Positions 56,260 through 64,000 of a stretch of DNA of 64,000 bases are shown one piece after another. Numbering within the stretch: position 1 is the stretch's first letter; every line of letters starts with the position of its first letter. Position numbers and translations under genes: made by a program. Below the pieces are notes generated by a model. The model was not told where the DNA came from. It saw only the letters and a program-made list of their open reading frames with translations, and did not search any database. This DNA comes from Leptotrichia sp. oral taxon 215 str. W9775 (GTDB lineage Bacteria; Fusobacteriota; Fusobacteriia; Fusobacteriales; Leptotrichiaceae), in contig NZ_KI272867.1 of assembly GCF_000469505.1 (NCBI RefSeq), positions 52,071 to 116,070 of the forward strand, written 5' to 3'.

Positions 56260-57882
56260 TTGATTTCAACAAGTAATTTATCAGTCCAGTTTGGAGGAAG
56301 AAAACTTTTTGATGAAGTGGACATAAAATTTACACCAGGTAACTGTTACGGAATAATAGGGCCTAACGGTGCAGGAAAATCAACATTTTTAAAAATACTT
56401 ACAGGAGAAGCTGAATCTACTTCAGGAGAAGTAATCATTGATAAAAATAAAAGACTGTCATTCCTAAAACAAGATCACTTTGCATACGAAGATGAGCAGG
56501 TTTTAAATGTGGTAATGATGGGACATACAAAACTTTACGATATTATGATGAAGAAAAATGAGCTCTATTCAAAAACTGAATTTACAGAAGAAGATGGGGA
56601 GCTGGCAGCAGAACTTGAAGGAGAATTTGCTGAACTTGATGGTTGGGAAGCTGAAACTAATGCTGAAAAATTTCTTATCGGTCTTGGTATCGGTGCTGAG
56701 CTGCACCACAAACTTATGAAGGAACTTACAGAACCTGAAAAGGTAAAAGTCCTTCTTGCACAGGCAATATTTGGAAATCCCGACATACTTCTACTTGATG
56801 AGCCTACAAACGGACTTGACCTTAAAGCTGTAAGATGGCTGGAAGAATTTTTAATGAATCTTGAAAATACTACTGTACTTGTTGTATCACATGATAGACA
56901 CTTTTTAAATAAGGTATGTACACATATTGCAGACATTGACTATGGAAAAATTAAAATGTTTGTAGGAAACTACGACTTCTGGTATGAATCAAACCAGTTA
57001 ATGCAGGATCTTATAAGAAACCAGAATAAAAAACTTGAACAGAAAAGAAAAGAACTTCAGGACTTCATTGCACGTTTCTCTGCAAATGCTTCAAAATCAA
57101 AGCAGGCTACAAGCCGTAAGAAACAGCTTGAAAAACTTCAATTTGAAGATATGCAGGTTTCAAACAGAAAATATCCTTATATAGAGTTTAAACCTGAAAG
57201 AGAAGCCGGAAACAACATGCTTAAAGTGGAAAATCTTTCAAAAACAATAGATGGAGAAAAAGTTCTTAATAATATTTCATTTACTGTAAATACAGGAGAT
57301 AAGGTTGTTATCCTTTCAAATAACGACATTGCTAAAACTACTCTTTTCCAAATATTGGCAGGAGAAATGGAACCTGATTCAGGAAGCTATGAATGGGGAA
57401 TGACTACTTCCCAGAGCTACTTCCCAAAAGATAATTCAAAATACTTTGAAAATGTGGACTTATCTCTTATAGACTGGATGAGACAGTTTTCTACTGACCA
57501 GCATGAAGAATATGTAAGAGGATTTCTTGGAAGAATGCTTTTTTCAGGTGAAGAAGCTAGAAAAATGGCAAAAGTTCTTTCAGGAGGAGAAAAAGTAAGA
57601 TGTATGCTTTCAAAAATGATGCTTTCAGGAGCAAATGTACTTCTTCTTGATAACCCTACTGACCATCTTGACCTTGAATCCATTACTTCTCTAAATAAAT
57701 CTCTTATAAGATTCCCTGGAACAGTTTTATTTACCACTCATGACCATGAATTTATTCAAACTGTGGCAAATAAAATAATTGAAATTACTCCAAACGGAAT
57801 ACTTGAAAAAGAAATGGAATATGACGACTATATAAATGATGAAAATGTACAGCAGAGACTTTCTGAACTATATGGAAAATAA
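56260..57882 (+). CDS. ABC-F protein (YbiT/YkpA-like) with one degenerate ATP site
   Basis: 540 aa from TTG at 56260, which has AAAGGAGGG 8-9 bases ahead; upstream in-frame codons look non-coding. Two ATPase domains and no membrane segments: a ribosome-associated ABC-F factor. NBD1: Walker A GPNGAGKST (~34-42) and Walker B ILLLDEPTNGLD are intact, but its signature reads ELTEPEKVK instead of LSGGE. NBD2: Walker A is SNNDIAKTT and Walker B ends LLLDNPTDHLD (Asn for the catalytic Glu), yet its signature LSGGEKVR is intact. Head to tail, this gives one canonical and one degenerate composite site. The linker (~245-310) is Lys/Gln-rich. Confidence 0.88.
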   Translation: MISTSNLSVQFGGRKLFDEVDIKFTPGNCYGIIGPNGAGKSTFLKILTGEAESTSGEVIIDKNKRLSFLKQDHFAYEDEQVLNVVMMGHTKLYDIMMKKNELYSKTEFTEEDGELAAELEGEFAELDGWEAETNAEKFLIGLGIGAELHHKLMKELTEPEKVKVLLAQAIFGNPDILLLDEPTNGLDLKAVRWLEEFLMNLENTTVLVVSHDRHFLNKVCTHIADIDYGKIKMFVGNYDFWYESNQLMQDLIRNQNKKLEQKRKELQDFIARFSANASKSKQATSRKKQLEKLQFEDMQVSNRKYPYIEFKPEREAGNNMLKVENLSKTIDGEKVLNNISFTVNTGDKVVILSNNDIAKTTLFQILAGEMEPDSGSYEWGMTTSQSYFPKDNSKYFENVDLSLIDWMRQFSTDQHEEYVRGFLGRMLFSGEEARKMAKVLSGGEKVRCMLSKMMLSGANVLLLDNPTDHLDLESITSLNKSLIRFPGTVLFTTHDHEFIQTVANKIIEITPNGILEKEMEYDDYINDENVQQRLSELYGK

Positions 57883-58171
57883 AAAATGACATTTTAAAAT
57901 CTTAAGGAACTGTCTCAAAATAGTAAAACTATAAATACAATATACAAAACTATATTTTTTTCATTCACTAAAATTTTACTTATATAAAACAGTCATTCAT
58001 TAAGGAAAAGTCAAAAACTTGCCTAAAGGCTCAGACAGATGACTTTTCCTAAATTCATTTCCTGTTTTACATTGTAAAATTCTAGATAATCCAAAAATAT
58101 AGTTTTTTTAGATTACTTTTCAAGCTTTCTTTCTGAGACAATCCCTATAAGATAACAAAATGTCATTTTTT
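57881..58171. mobile_element. Fold-back element, copy B, inside a terminator palindrome
   Basis: Outer arms AAAAAATGACATTTT (57881-57895) and complement (58157-58171) look like a bidirectional terminator of the convergent genes. Within them lies a ~240-bp element with ...CTGTCTCAAAA / TTTCTGAGACA ends and an interior closely matching, in reverse orientation, 19738-19977 (for example AAAACAGTCATTCATTAAGG and AGTCAAAAACT). Confidence 0.78.
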
Positions 58172-58182
58172 TACTAAAGTTT

Positions 58183-58686
58183 TTAAAAACTTCTTATTTT
58201 ATTTTCAATACCTTCCTGAGTTGCAGCTTGCACTATTATAAATGTGTGATCCAGCATTCTATAAACTTCTATCGTTTTCTTGTCATTATACAATAAAAGA
58301 GCTGTTTCCGTCTCCATTTTTTTCATTTTTTCCTTCGATAATTTACTCTGATTTTTTGAATATGCCTTCACAATTTTTTTATGTTCTTCTTCTGTAGTCT
58401 GCGAATCAAAAATTGCCGAAACAAGTCTGTTATCAACATAATTAAAACTTGTCAGATTTCTTGGTATCCCCAGCGGATCTTCCACTCCTGAATAATAATA
58501 AACTGCATATTTCCCATTGTCATGAGAATTTGATAATGGTGTTTTTGAAACTGACCTGCTAAATTCTTCCTTGGTCATTCCAAATTTTATCCTGTCTGTT
58601 ATTCTTTCCCCAAAACTTTTTTCAAAGGAATTCCCAAATACAAATGATGAAAATATCATCATAATTAATAATATTGTCTTTTTCAT
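58183..58686 (-). CDS. Secreted protein of unknown function
   Basis: 167 aa. Signal peptide (TILLIMMIFSSFVFG), then ITDRIKFGMTKEEFSRSV near 30, which resembles the start of SmpA/BamE-like or DUF-type beta-sandwich proteins ('I..GMTKEEV'), followed by a SFNYVDNRLVSAIFDS strand pair near 80. The resemblance is weak. AGGAGAGTGA ribosome site; convergent with the ABC-F gene. Confidence 0.6.
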   Translation of the reverse strand: MKKTILLIMMIFSSFVFGNSFEKSFGERITDRIKFGMTKEEFSRSVSKTPLSNSHDNGKYAVYYYSGVEDPLGIPRNLTSFNYVDNRLVSAIFDSQTTEEEHKKIVKAYSKNQSKLSKEKMKKMETETALLLYNDKKTIEVYRMLDHTFIIVQAATQEGIENKIRSF

Positions 58687-58834
58687 TATTTAATCACTCT
58701 CCTGTATGAATTTATATTTATTATACAATATTAAACTGAAAGCAAACTGAAAATTTATAATAATATTTAGCAAGAATTATAAAAAAATAAGGCATTGAAA
58801 ATCAATACCTTATCAATTAATAGTTTTTGTTAAA

Positions 58835-59032
58835 TTACTGAGAAACAACGTTTGTTGCTTGAGGTCCTTTTGGTCCTTCTTCTACATCAAAACTTACTTC
58901 TTCCCCTTCATTAACTGATTTGAATCCTTCTTTATTGATTTTAGAGAAATGTAAGAAATAATCATTTCCATCTTCTCCTGAAATAAATCCAAATCCTTTT
59001 TTGTCGTTAAACCATTTTACTTTACCTAACAA
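58835..59032 (-). CDS. Cold-shock protein
   Basis: 65 aa, one OB-fold domain starting at TTG 59032 (TAGGAGG 7 bases ahead). [15 protein letters not shown] (RNP1) and DYFLHFSKI (RNP2) carry the nucleic-acid-binding aromatics; PKGPQATNV closes the fold. It acts as an RNA chaperone. The ~90-nt leader after the TATAAT at 59133-59128 is typical of csp genes. Confidence 0.95.
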   Translation of the reverse strand: MLGKVKWFNDKKGFGFISGEDGNDYFLHFSKINKEGFKSVNEGEEVSFDVEEGPKGPQATNVVSQ

Positions 59033-59433
59033 AGTGCTACCTCCTAAAATTTTACACCTCAAACAACTTGTTACAAATTACTTTTGAATATTTTGCTCCA
59101 TTTACTTGCTCTTGGTTTTCTGTATATATTATACCACATTTTTTCAAAATTCAAAGTTTTTTTTTTAACTATATTTCTCATATCTGAAAAAACCTAGTAT
59201 TATTAGTATTTTCAGACATTCATATTTTTTCATTTTTTATAATATAAATAGAATATATACATTATTGAGAAATATATATAATTGTATTGTAAAATATTTT
59301 AAAACATATATTGAATTTATGGACAAAATAGTATATTATATTAAGGTATATTTTTGGGGTATAGGTTCCCATTTAAACCTAAATTTTAAAAAAGGAGAAG
59401 ATAATACAGTAATTAGTATTATCAATAATTAAC
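59033..59433. promoter_or_regulatory. Divergent csp / lysC control region
   Basis: Minus strand (csp): TTTGAA at 59155-59150, 16-bp spacer, TATAAT at 59133-59128. Plus strand (lysC): TTGAAT at 59311-59316, 17-bp spacer, TATTAT at 59334-59339. The lysC leader (~88 nt) holds a small TAGGTT/AACCTA hairpin (59362-59380) and the hairpin at 59400-59423. No lysine-riboswitch-sized structure fits. Confidence 0.65.
59392..59423 (+). promoter_or_regulatory. Shine-Dalgarno separated from lysC ATG by a hairpin
   Basis: AAGGAG at 59392-59397 is 36 bases from the ATG at 59434, too far to work directly. Between them GATAATAC (59400-59407) pairs with GTATTATC (59416-59423) over an 8-base loop. Folding would bring the site to about 12 bases from the ATG. 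Confidence 0.6.
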
Positions 59434-60654
59434 ATGGCATTAATAATACAAAAATATGGAGGAACTTCTGTAGCAGATGCTGTAAGGGTAAAAGAAGTTG
59501 CCAAAAGAGTTTTGAAATATAAAAATGAAGGGCACGATGTCATTGTCGTAGTTTCAGCACCGGCAGGTACAACTGATTCTTTAATAAGACGTGCATATGA
59601 ACTTTCTGAAACACCTAGCAAAAGAGAGCTTGATATGCTTCTAACATCCGGGGAACAGATTTCAATCGCATCTTTGGCAATTGCTATAGAAGATCTTGGT
59701 AAAAAAGCTGTTTCATTGAATGCTTTTCAGGTTGATTTTAAAACTACCGACGAACATACTAAAGCTACTATACTTGATATTAACACAGATATTATTAGAG
59801 AAAAACTTTCTGAAGGAAACGTTGTAGTTTTTGCAGGTTTTCAAGGAATTACAGAAAACAATGAAATTACCACTCTTGGAAGAGGAGGTTCAGACACTAC
59901 TGCCGTTGCACTGGGAGCAGCGTTAAAAGCTGATGAAGTGGAAATATACACTGATGTAGACGGAGTTTATACTGCCGATCCTAGAGTTGTAAAAAATCCA
60001 AAGAAACTTAATACAATTTCTTATCAGGAAATGCTTGAAATGGCAGCTTCCGGAGCTAAGGTGTTACACCCAAGGGCAGTAGAAATTGCAGCAAGATATG
60101 GAATAAAAATTCACTTAAGATCATCATTTGATGATTCAACTGGAACTATAGTTAAAGAAAAAGGAGACGAATCAATGGAACAAGTTAAAATTATAGGAAT
60201 TACATCAACAAAAAATGAAGGGAAAATTACTCTTTCCGGAGTACCTGATAAACCAGGAATCGCCGCTAAAGTTTTTTCAAAACTTGCAAAAGCTAAAATA
60301 AATACAGATATTATCCTTCAAAGTTCAAGCGTTACTAAAGAGTTTAATAACATCTCATATACTGTAAGTATTGATGATTTAAAGGAAGCTGTGGAAATTT
60401 CTCAGGAACTGAAGGAAGAATTAGGAGCTGAAGGTGTTTCATACGATGCAAATATAGCTAAAATTTCTGCTATTGGAATAGGATTGAAAACTCATTATGA
60501 AACAACTGCAGAAATATTTGATACACTTGCTGAAAATGGTATTAACATAGATATGATTTCATGTTCTGAAATAAATGTTTCATGTATAATAAAAGAAGAA
60601 GATGTAAATAAAGCTGTAAGAGCACTTCACGAAAAGTTTATTGAAGAAAATTAA
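59434..60654 (+). CDS. lysC: Aspartate kinase
   Basis: 406 aa; phosphorylates aspartate, entry to lysine/threonine/methionine synthesis. The kinase domain has QKYGGTSVADAVR (6-18), LTSGEQIS near 69, GFQGITENNEITTLGRGGSD near 132 (read TTLGRGGSD) and YTDVDGVYTADPR near 173. Two ACT domains (~265-400) contain SGVPDKPGIAAKVF and a second ISAIGIGLKT, the usual amino-acid feedback site. Translation start depends on the hairpin-bridged site upstream. Followed by hom 24 bases on, probably one operon. Confidence 0.94.
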   Translation: MALIIQKYGGTSVADAVRVKEVAKRVLKYKNEGHDVIVVVSAPAGTTDSLIRRAYELSETPSKRELDMLLTSGEQISIASLAIAIEDLGKKAVSLNAFQVDFKTTDEHTKATILDINTDIIREKLSEGNVVVFAGFQGITENNEITTLGRGGSDTTAVALGAALKADEVEIYTDVDGVYTADPRVVKNPKKLNTISYQEMLEMAASGAKVLHPRAVEIAARYGIKIHLRSSFDDSTGTIVKEKGDESMEQVKIIGITSTKNEGKITLSGVPDKPGIAAKVFSKLAKAKINTDIILQSSSVTKEFNNISYTVSIDDLKEAVEISQELKEELGAEGVSYDANIAKISAIGIGLKTHYETTAEIFDTLAENGINIDMISCSEINVSCIIKEEDVNKAVRALHEKFIEEN

Positions 60655-60678
60655 AAAATTCAAGTTTAGGAGGTCTAT

Positions 60679-61878
60679 ATGAAAATAGGAATAATAGGAT
60701 TGGGGACAGTTGGTGAAGGTGTCTTAAAGGTTTTAACTAAAGAAAAACATAGTATTTTTGAAAAATCTCAGGCTGATATTGAAGTAAAATATGCCTGTGA
60801 CTTAAATATAACTAGGGATTTTTCCTTTGAATTTGACAAGTCAATTCTTATTGACGATTATAAGAAAATATTGGAAGATTCTGAAATTAAACTTGTTGTT
60901 GAACTGATAGGTGGAGAAACACTCGCAAAAGATATTATTATCCAGGCATTTAAATCTAAAAAAAGTGTTGTTACTGCAAATAAAGCCCTAATTGCTAAAC
61001 ATGGTGTGGAATTATTTCAGATAGCTAAAGAAAATGGTGTTTCATTCTTATTTGAAGCTGCTGTTGGTGGAGGAATTCCTATAGTTACACCTTTAATGGA
61101 AAGTTTAGTTGCAAATACTGTAACTGAAATAAAAGGTATTATGAATGGTACTTCAAATTACATACTTACAAAAATGAAAGAAGAAAATCTATCTTTTGAT
61201 GAAGCTCTTTCAATTGCATCGGCAAAAGGATATGCAGAAGCTGATCCAACTTATGATGTTGATGGAATAGATGCAGGACACAAAATAAACATTCTTGCAT
61301 CACTTGCTTATGGTGGTTCTATTAAATTCAAGGATATGCAAATTTCAGGAATCAGGGAAATCAACACACTTGATATTTTCTCAGCAAATCAGTTAAATTC
61401 TACAATAAAGCTGATTGCAAGCTCAAAACTGGTTTCAGAAGATTCTGCACAAATTTCTGTAGAGCCGGTTATTATTTCAAACAATGAAATACTTGCAAAA
61501 GTAGATGATGTTTACAATGCAATTGAAACAATTGGTTCATATACAGGAAGAACTTTATTCTATGGAAAAGGTGCAGGAATGGATCCTACAGCATCTGCCG
61601 TTGTTGCTGATATTGTAAAAATAGCTACAAGAAATCATATTGAATCTGACTACTTCTTTAATTCTACAAAAATAATCAATATAATAGATTCAAATGCTGT
61701 AAAGGATAATTATTATATAAGAGTTTCTAATGATTTCAATATAGAAAAATCACCTTTTGAAATTTATAACAAAATTGATAATTTCTTTATCATTTTAGCT
61801 GAAAATATTTCAAGAAATGAAATAAATGAGTATTTAAAAGATGCACAGGAAAAACTTGTATTAAAAATAATTAAGTAA
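60679..61878 (+). CDS. hom: Homoserine dehydrogenase
   Basis: 399 aa; NAD(P)H reduction of aspartate semialdehyde to homoserine. GIIGLGTVGEGVLKVL at the start is the dinucleotide fold; VVTANKALIAKHG near 100, FEAAVGGGIPIV near 124, IMNGTSNYILTKM near 154 and YAEADPTYDVDGIDAGHK near 187 complete the catalytic domain. A short C-terminal region (~320-399) may be a degenerate ACT domain. GGAGGTCTAT precedes the ATG. Confidence 0.95.
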   Translation: MKIGIIGLGTVGEGVLKVLTKEKHSIFEKSQADIEVKYACDLNITRDFSFEFDKSILIDDYKKILEDSEIKLVVELIGGETLAKDIIIQAFKSKKSVVTANKALIAKHGVELFQIAKENGVSFLFEAAVGGGIPIVTPLMESLVANTVTEIKGIMNGTSNYILTKMKEENLSFDEALSIASAKGYAEADPTYDVDGIDAGHKINILASLAYGGSIKFKDMQISGIREINTLDIFSANQLNSTIKLIASSKLVSEDSAQISVEPVIISNNEILAKVDDVYNAIETIGSYTGRTLFYGKGAGMDPTASAVVADIVKIATRNHIESDYFFNSTKIINIIDSNAVKDNYYIRVSNDFNIEKSPFEIYNKIDNFFIILAENISRNEINEYLKDAQEKLVLKIIK

Positions 61879-61890
61879 TTGAATAATTTA

Positions 61891-61917
61891 AAAAGCCCTG
61901 AATTTTCAGGGCTTTTT
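61891..61917 (+). terminator. Terminator of the lysC-hom operon
   Basis: AAAAGCCCTGA/TCAGGGCTTTT, 11-bp stem with AATT loop and a T tract, 13 bases past the hom stop. Confidence 0.92.
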
Positions 61918-61977
61918 CTTATATATTCAAAATTTTCTCTCCAAAAAACATTGAATACTTTCAAATTTAATTTTTAA

Positions 61978-62154
61978 TTAGTTAGCTTGTGATATAGCTT
62001 CTACTGGACATACACCTTCGCATGCTCCACAATCAATACAAGTTGCCGCATCGATTTCATATTTTCCTTCTGCTTCAGAAATTGCTTCTACTGGACAAAC
62101 TCCTTCACATGCTCCACAAGCTATACAAGTTTCTTTTTCTATTGAAAATGCCAT
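61978..62154 (-). CDS. 2[4Fe-4S] ferredoxin
   Basis: 58 aa, clostridial-type. Two CxxCxxCxxxCP repeats: TCIACGACEGVCP and TCIDCGACEGVCP, each followed by VEAIS. They carry the eight ligands for two clusters. GGGAGGAATATATT precedes the ATG. It is a low-potential electron carrier and a plausible donor for radical-SAM and fermentation enzymes. Promoter at 62203-62231. Confidence 0.96.
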   Translation of the reverse strand: MAFSIEKETCIACGACEGVCPVEAISEAEGKYEIDAATCIDCGACEGVCPVEAISQAN

Positions 62155-62202
62155 AATATATTCCTCCCAAGTTTTTATTTTTTATTTTCTTTTCTTGATA
62201 AT

Positions 62203-62231
62203 AAAATACCATTTTTTTTGTTATAAGTCAA
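62203..62231 (-). promoter_or_regulatory. Promoter of the ferredoxin gene
   Basis: Minus strand: TTGACT (62231-62226), 17-bp spacer, TATTTT (62208-62203). Confidence 0.75.
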
Positions 62232-62421
62232 TAAAAAATATTCATTTGAAAGTCATAATTTACAGTACTTTGAATAGTTTTTATTTTGAAAGATTAAACG
62301 TTTTTTGTTTTGGTTATGGAAATAAAAAATATTTTGAATATAAAATAATGTTATTTTTTTGACAATTCTGTTATCTTTACAAATTGTATGTACATATTGA
62401 AAACTCTACTTTTTTTAAGGA

Positions 62422-64000
62422 TTATTTTTTAAATATAACCGCTTCATAAGGTTTTAAAATAAATTTTTCATTTTTAATTTCAGGTGCTGTTTCATAGTTT
62501 GATAATAAAATTTTAGCACTTTCCAGTTGTGTAATTCCATTAGATTCCAATTCAAATTCTACTTCTTTTCCATAAAAATTACTTATTATAATTAATTCTC
62601 CATTTTCTCCAGCACGTTTATAAGCATATACATTTTTATTTTCCAAATCAATGTCTTCATACTTTCCAGTCACTATAAGTTCTTCATTTCTTCTTAAATC
62701 AATTAATTTTTTATAATGATAGAACACTGAATTTTTATCTTTTAAAGACGCTTCAGCATTAATTGTCTTATAATTCTCAGGCACCCCGATCCATGGAGTT
62801 CCAGTTGTAAATCCTGCATTTTCAGAATCATTCCATTGAACAGGGGTTCTGGAATTATCTCTGGATTTCTGCATTAAAATTTCAATGGCTTCTTCTTCAG
62901 AACAGCCTTTATCCAATAAAATTTTATAATTATTAGTTGACTCAACATCACGATATTTCTCAATATTATCAAAATATGGATTTGTCATTCCAAATTCTTC
63001 CCCCTGATAAATATAAGGAGTTCCTTGCAGTCCATGAAGAACTGTGGCAAGCATTTTAGCCGACTCATTATGATATTCCTTATCATTTCCAAATCTTGAC
63101 AATGCCCTAGGCTGATCGTGATTATTCCAGAAAGTTGCATTCCATCCGTTTCCTTCATACATTCCAATTTGCCATTTAGAGAATATTCTTTTTAACTCCA
63201 CAAAATCAAAGGGGGCTTTTGCCCATTTTTCTCCATTTGGATAGTCAACTTTCAAATGATGGAATGAAAATGTCATTGATAATTCCTTTTCATCAGGATT
63301 AGAATATTTTATACAGTTATCAATGCTTGTAGATGACATTTCTCCAACTGTAATAAGTTCTCCGCCACCAAACGCCTCTCTATTCATTTCCTTTAAAAAT
63401 TCATGTATTCTAGGTCCATCTGTGTAAAATCTTCTTCCGTCAGGAACAAATCTCGTATCACTTCCGTCATCATTTAAAAATCTCTGGTCTTTTGATATAA
63501 GATTTATAACATCCAGCCTAAAGCCGTCCACTCCTTTATTCAGCCAGAATCTTATCATTTCATATACTTTCTTTCTCACATTTTCATTTTCCCAGTTTAA
63601 GTCAGCTTGAGTTACGTCGAACAAGTGTAAGTAGTATTGCCCCCTTTTTTCTGAATATTGCCAGGCATTTCCTCCAAATTTTGATTGCCAGTTTGTAGGC
63701 TCTTTCCCGTCAACTGCATCTTTCCATATATAGAAGTCCTTATATTCAGGATCTCCTGCTTCAGACTTTTTAAACCATTCATTTTCAGTGGAAGAATGAT
63801 TGACAACAATATCCATAACTATTTTCAATCCTCTTTTATGGGCTTCAGCCAGCATTTCTTCAAAATCTTCCATTGTTCCATAATTAGGATCAATGTCGTA
63901 GTAATCACTTATATCATATCCATTGTCGTTTTGTGGAGATTTATACATTGGAGTAATCCATAGGACTTCCACTCCAAGTTCCTTCAGATAATCAAGTTTT
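62422..64000 (-). CDS. GH13 alpha-glucosidase / trehalose-6-P hydrolase type, 5' end missing
   Basis: The frame runs off the right edge (526 codons visible; about 30 N-terminal residues lie outside). GH13 regions are all present: MDIVVNHSS, GFRLDVINLI (nucleophile Asp), a GEMSS segment (acid Glu) and FWNNHDQPRALSRFG. It hydrolyses alpha-1,6 or alpha,alpha-1,1 glucosides; the NNHDQPR..SRFG segment is common in TreC and oligo-1,6-glucosidases alike, so the substrate is open. No sugar-transport gene is visible beside it within the window. Confidence 0.92.
   Translation of the reverse strand, partial: KLDYLKELGVEVLWITPMYKSPQNDNGYDISDYYDIDPNYGTMEDFEEMLAEAHKRGLKIVMDIVVNHSSTENEWFKKSEAGDPEYKDFYIWKDAVDGKEPTNWQSKFGGNAWQYSEKRGQYYLHLFDVTQADLNWENENVRKKVYEMIRFWLNKGVDGFRLDVINLISKDQRFLNDDGSDTRFVPDGRRFYTDGPRIHEFLKEMNREAFGGGELITVGEMSSTSIDNCIKYSNPDEKELSMTFSFHHLKVDYPNGEKWAKAPFDFVELKRIFSKWQIGMYEGNGWNATFWNNHDQPRALSRFGNDKEYHNESAKMLATVLHGLQGTPYIYQGEEFGMTNPYFDNIEKYRDVESTNNYKILLDKGCSEEEAIEILMQKSRDNSRTPVQWNDSENAGFTTGTPWIGVPENYKTINAEASLKDKNSVFYHYKKLIDLRRNEELIVTGKYEDIDLENKNVYAYKRAGENGELIIISNFYGKEVEFELESNGITQLESAKILLSNYETAPEIKNEKFILKPYEAVIFKK

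Noticed and set aside
59340..59433. Lysine riboswitch in front of lysC
   Set aside because: The leader is about 88 nt, too short for the ~170-nt five-helix aptamer, and none of its conserved segments is seen.

Overview
The window is AT-rich and encodes a didermal, fermentative, anaerobic bacterium. Its features are giant fusobacterial-type autotransporters, a MacA/MacB/TolC-like efflux set, a glycyl-radical enzyme of the YjjI type, a small 2[4Fe-4S] ferredoxin, class III FBPase, PTS and GH13 sugar genes, and a purine operon behind a guanine-class riboswitch. Together these point to Fusobacteriota, most likely a Leptotrichia-like species. This is inference from gene content; no database was searched. 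No integrase, transposase, rRNA or CRISPR array is visible.

Layout. 1-2.2 kb: 3' part of an autotransporter with a damaged barrel, then a MliC-like secreted protein. 2.3-8.4 kb: rtcB, then a patchy accessory stretch of small minus-strand genes (ART-like ORF with an overlapping 60-aa ORF, an ICMT-like methyltransferase, three very small proteins), then a 1.4-kb insert bounded by a diverged copy of the rlmD-like 3' end. The insert carries a self-contained ~70-nt RNA gene and an Abi-family HEPN gene interrupted by one stop codon. 8.4-20 kb: aminotransferase, Wzz-like/PTS pair, nucleoside hydrolase, a wHTH-HATPase-STAS-like regulator with its own palindromic operator, alkD, yjjI/yjjW and rbsK. 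20-24.4 kb: efflux operon. 24.6-36.4 kb: YtvI-type permease, a 2995-aa autotransporter, a frameshifted pspC and a secreted protein. 36.5-50.7 kb: purine operon read leftward in the order purL-purE-purC-purF-purF paralog-purM-purN-purH, then tRNA-Lys, a secreted protein and purD. 50.7-64 kb: fbp, Na/Pi transporter, VWA protein, YczE-like protein, an ABC-F protein, cold-shock protein, lysC-hom, ferredoxin and a truncated GH13 gene.

The most unusual points are: (1) a purF paralog in which the start Met occupies the place of the catalytic N-terminal Cys and in which the Fe-S ligand cysteines are also lost, placed directly behind a complete purF; (2) the purine leader, where promoter, guanine riboswitch and terminator are followed by a 41-codon ORF whose stop codon lies in a second terminator stem before purL; (3) the RNA gene plus nonsense-interrupted Abi gene; (4) a family of fold-back elements nested inside intrinsic-terminator palindromes; (5) lysC, whose Shine-Dalgarno is separated from the ATG by a hairpin; (6) a regulator whose 13-bp inverted repeat abuts its own -10 box.

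Start codons were moved from the longest ORF where a Shine-Dalgarno sequence clearly favoured an internal ATG/TTG (aminotransferase, MacA-like, YtvI-like, purD, purH, purF paralog, purE, Na/Pi transporter, YczE-like, ABC-F, csp).
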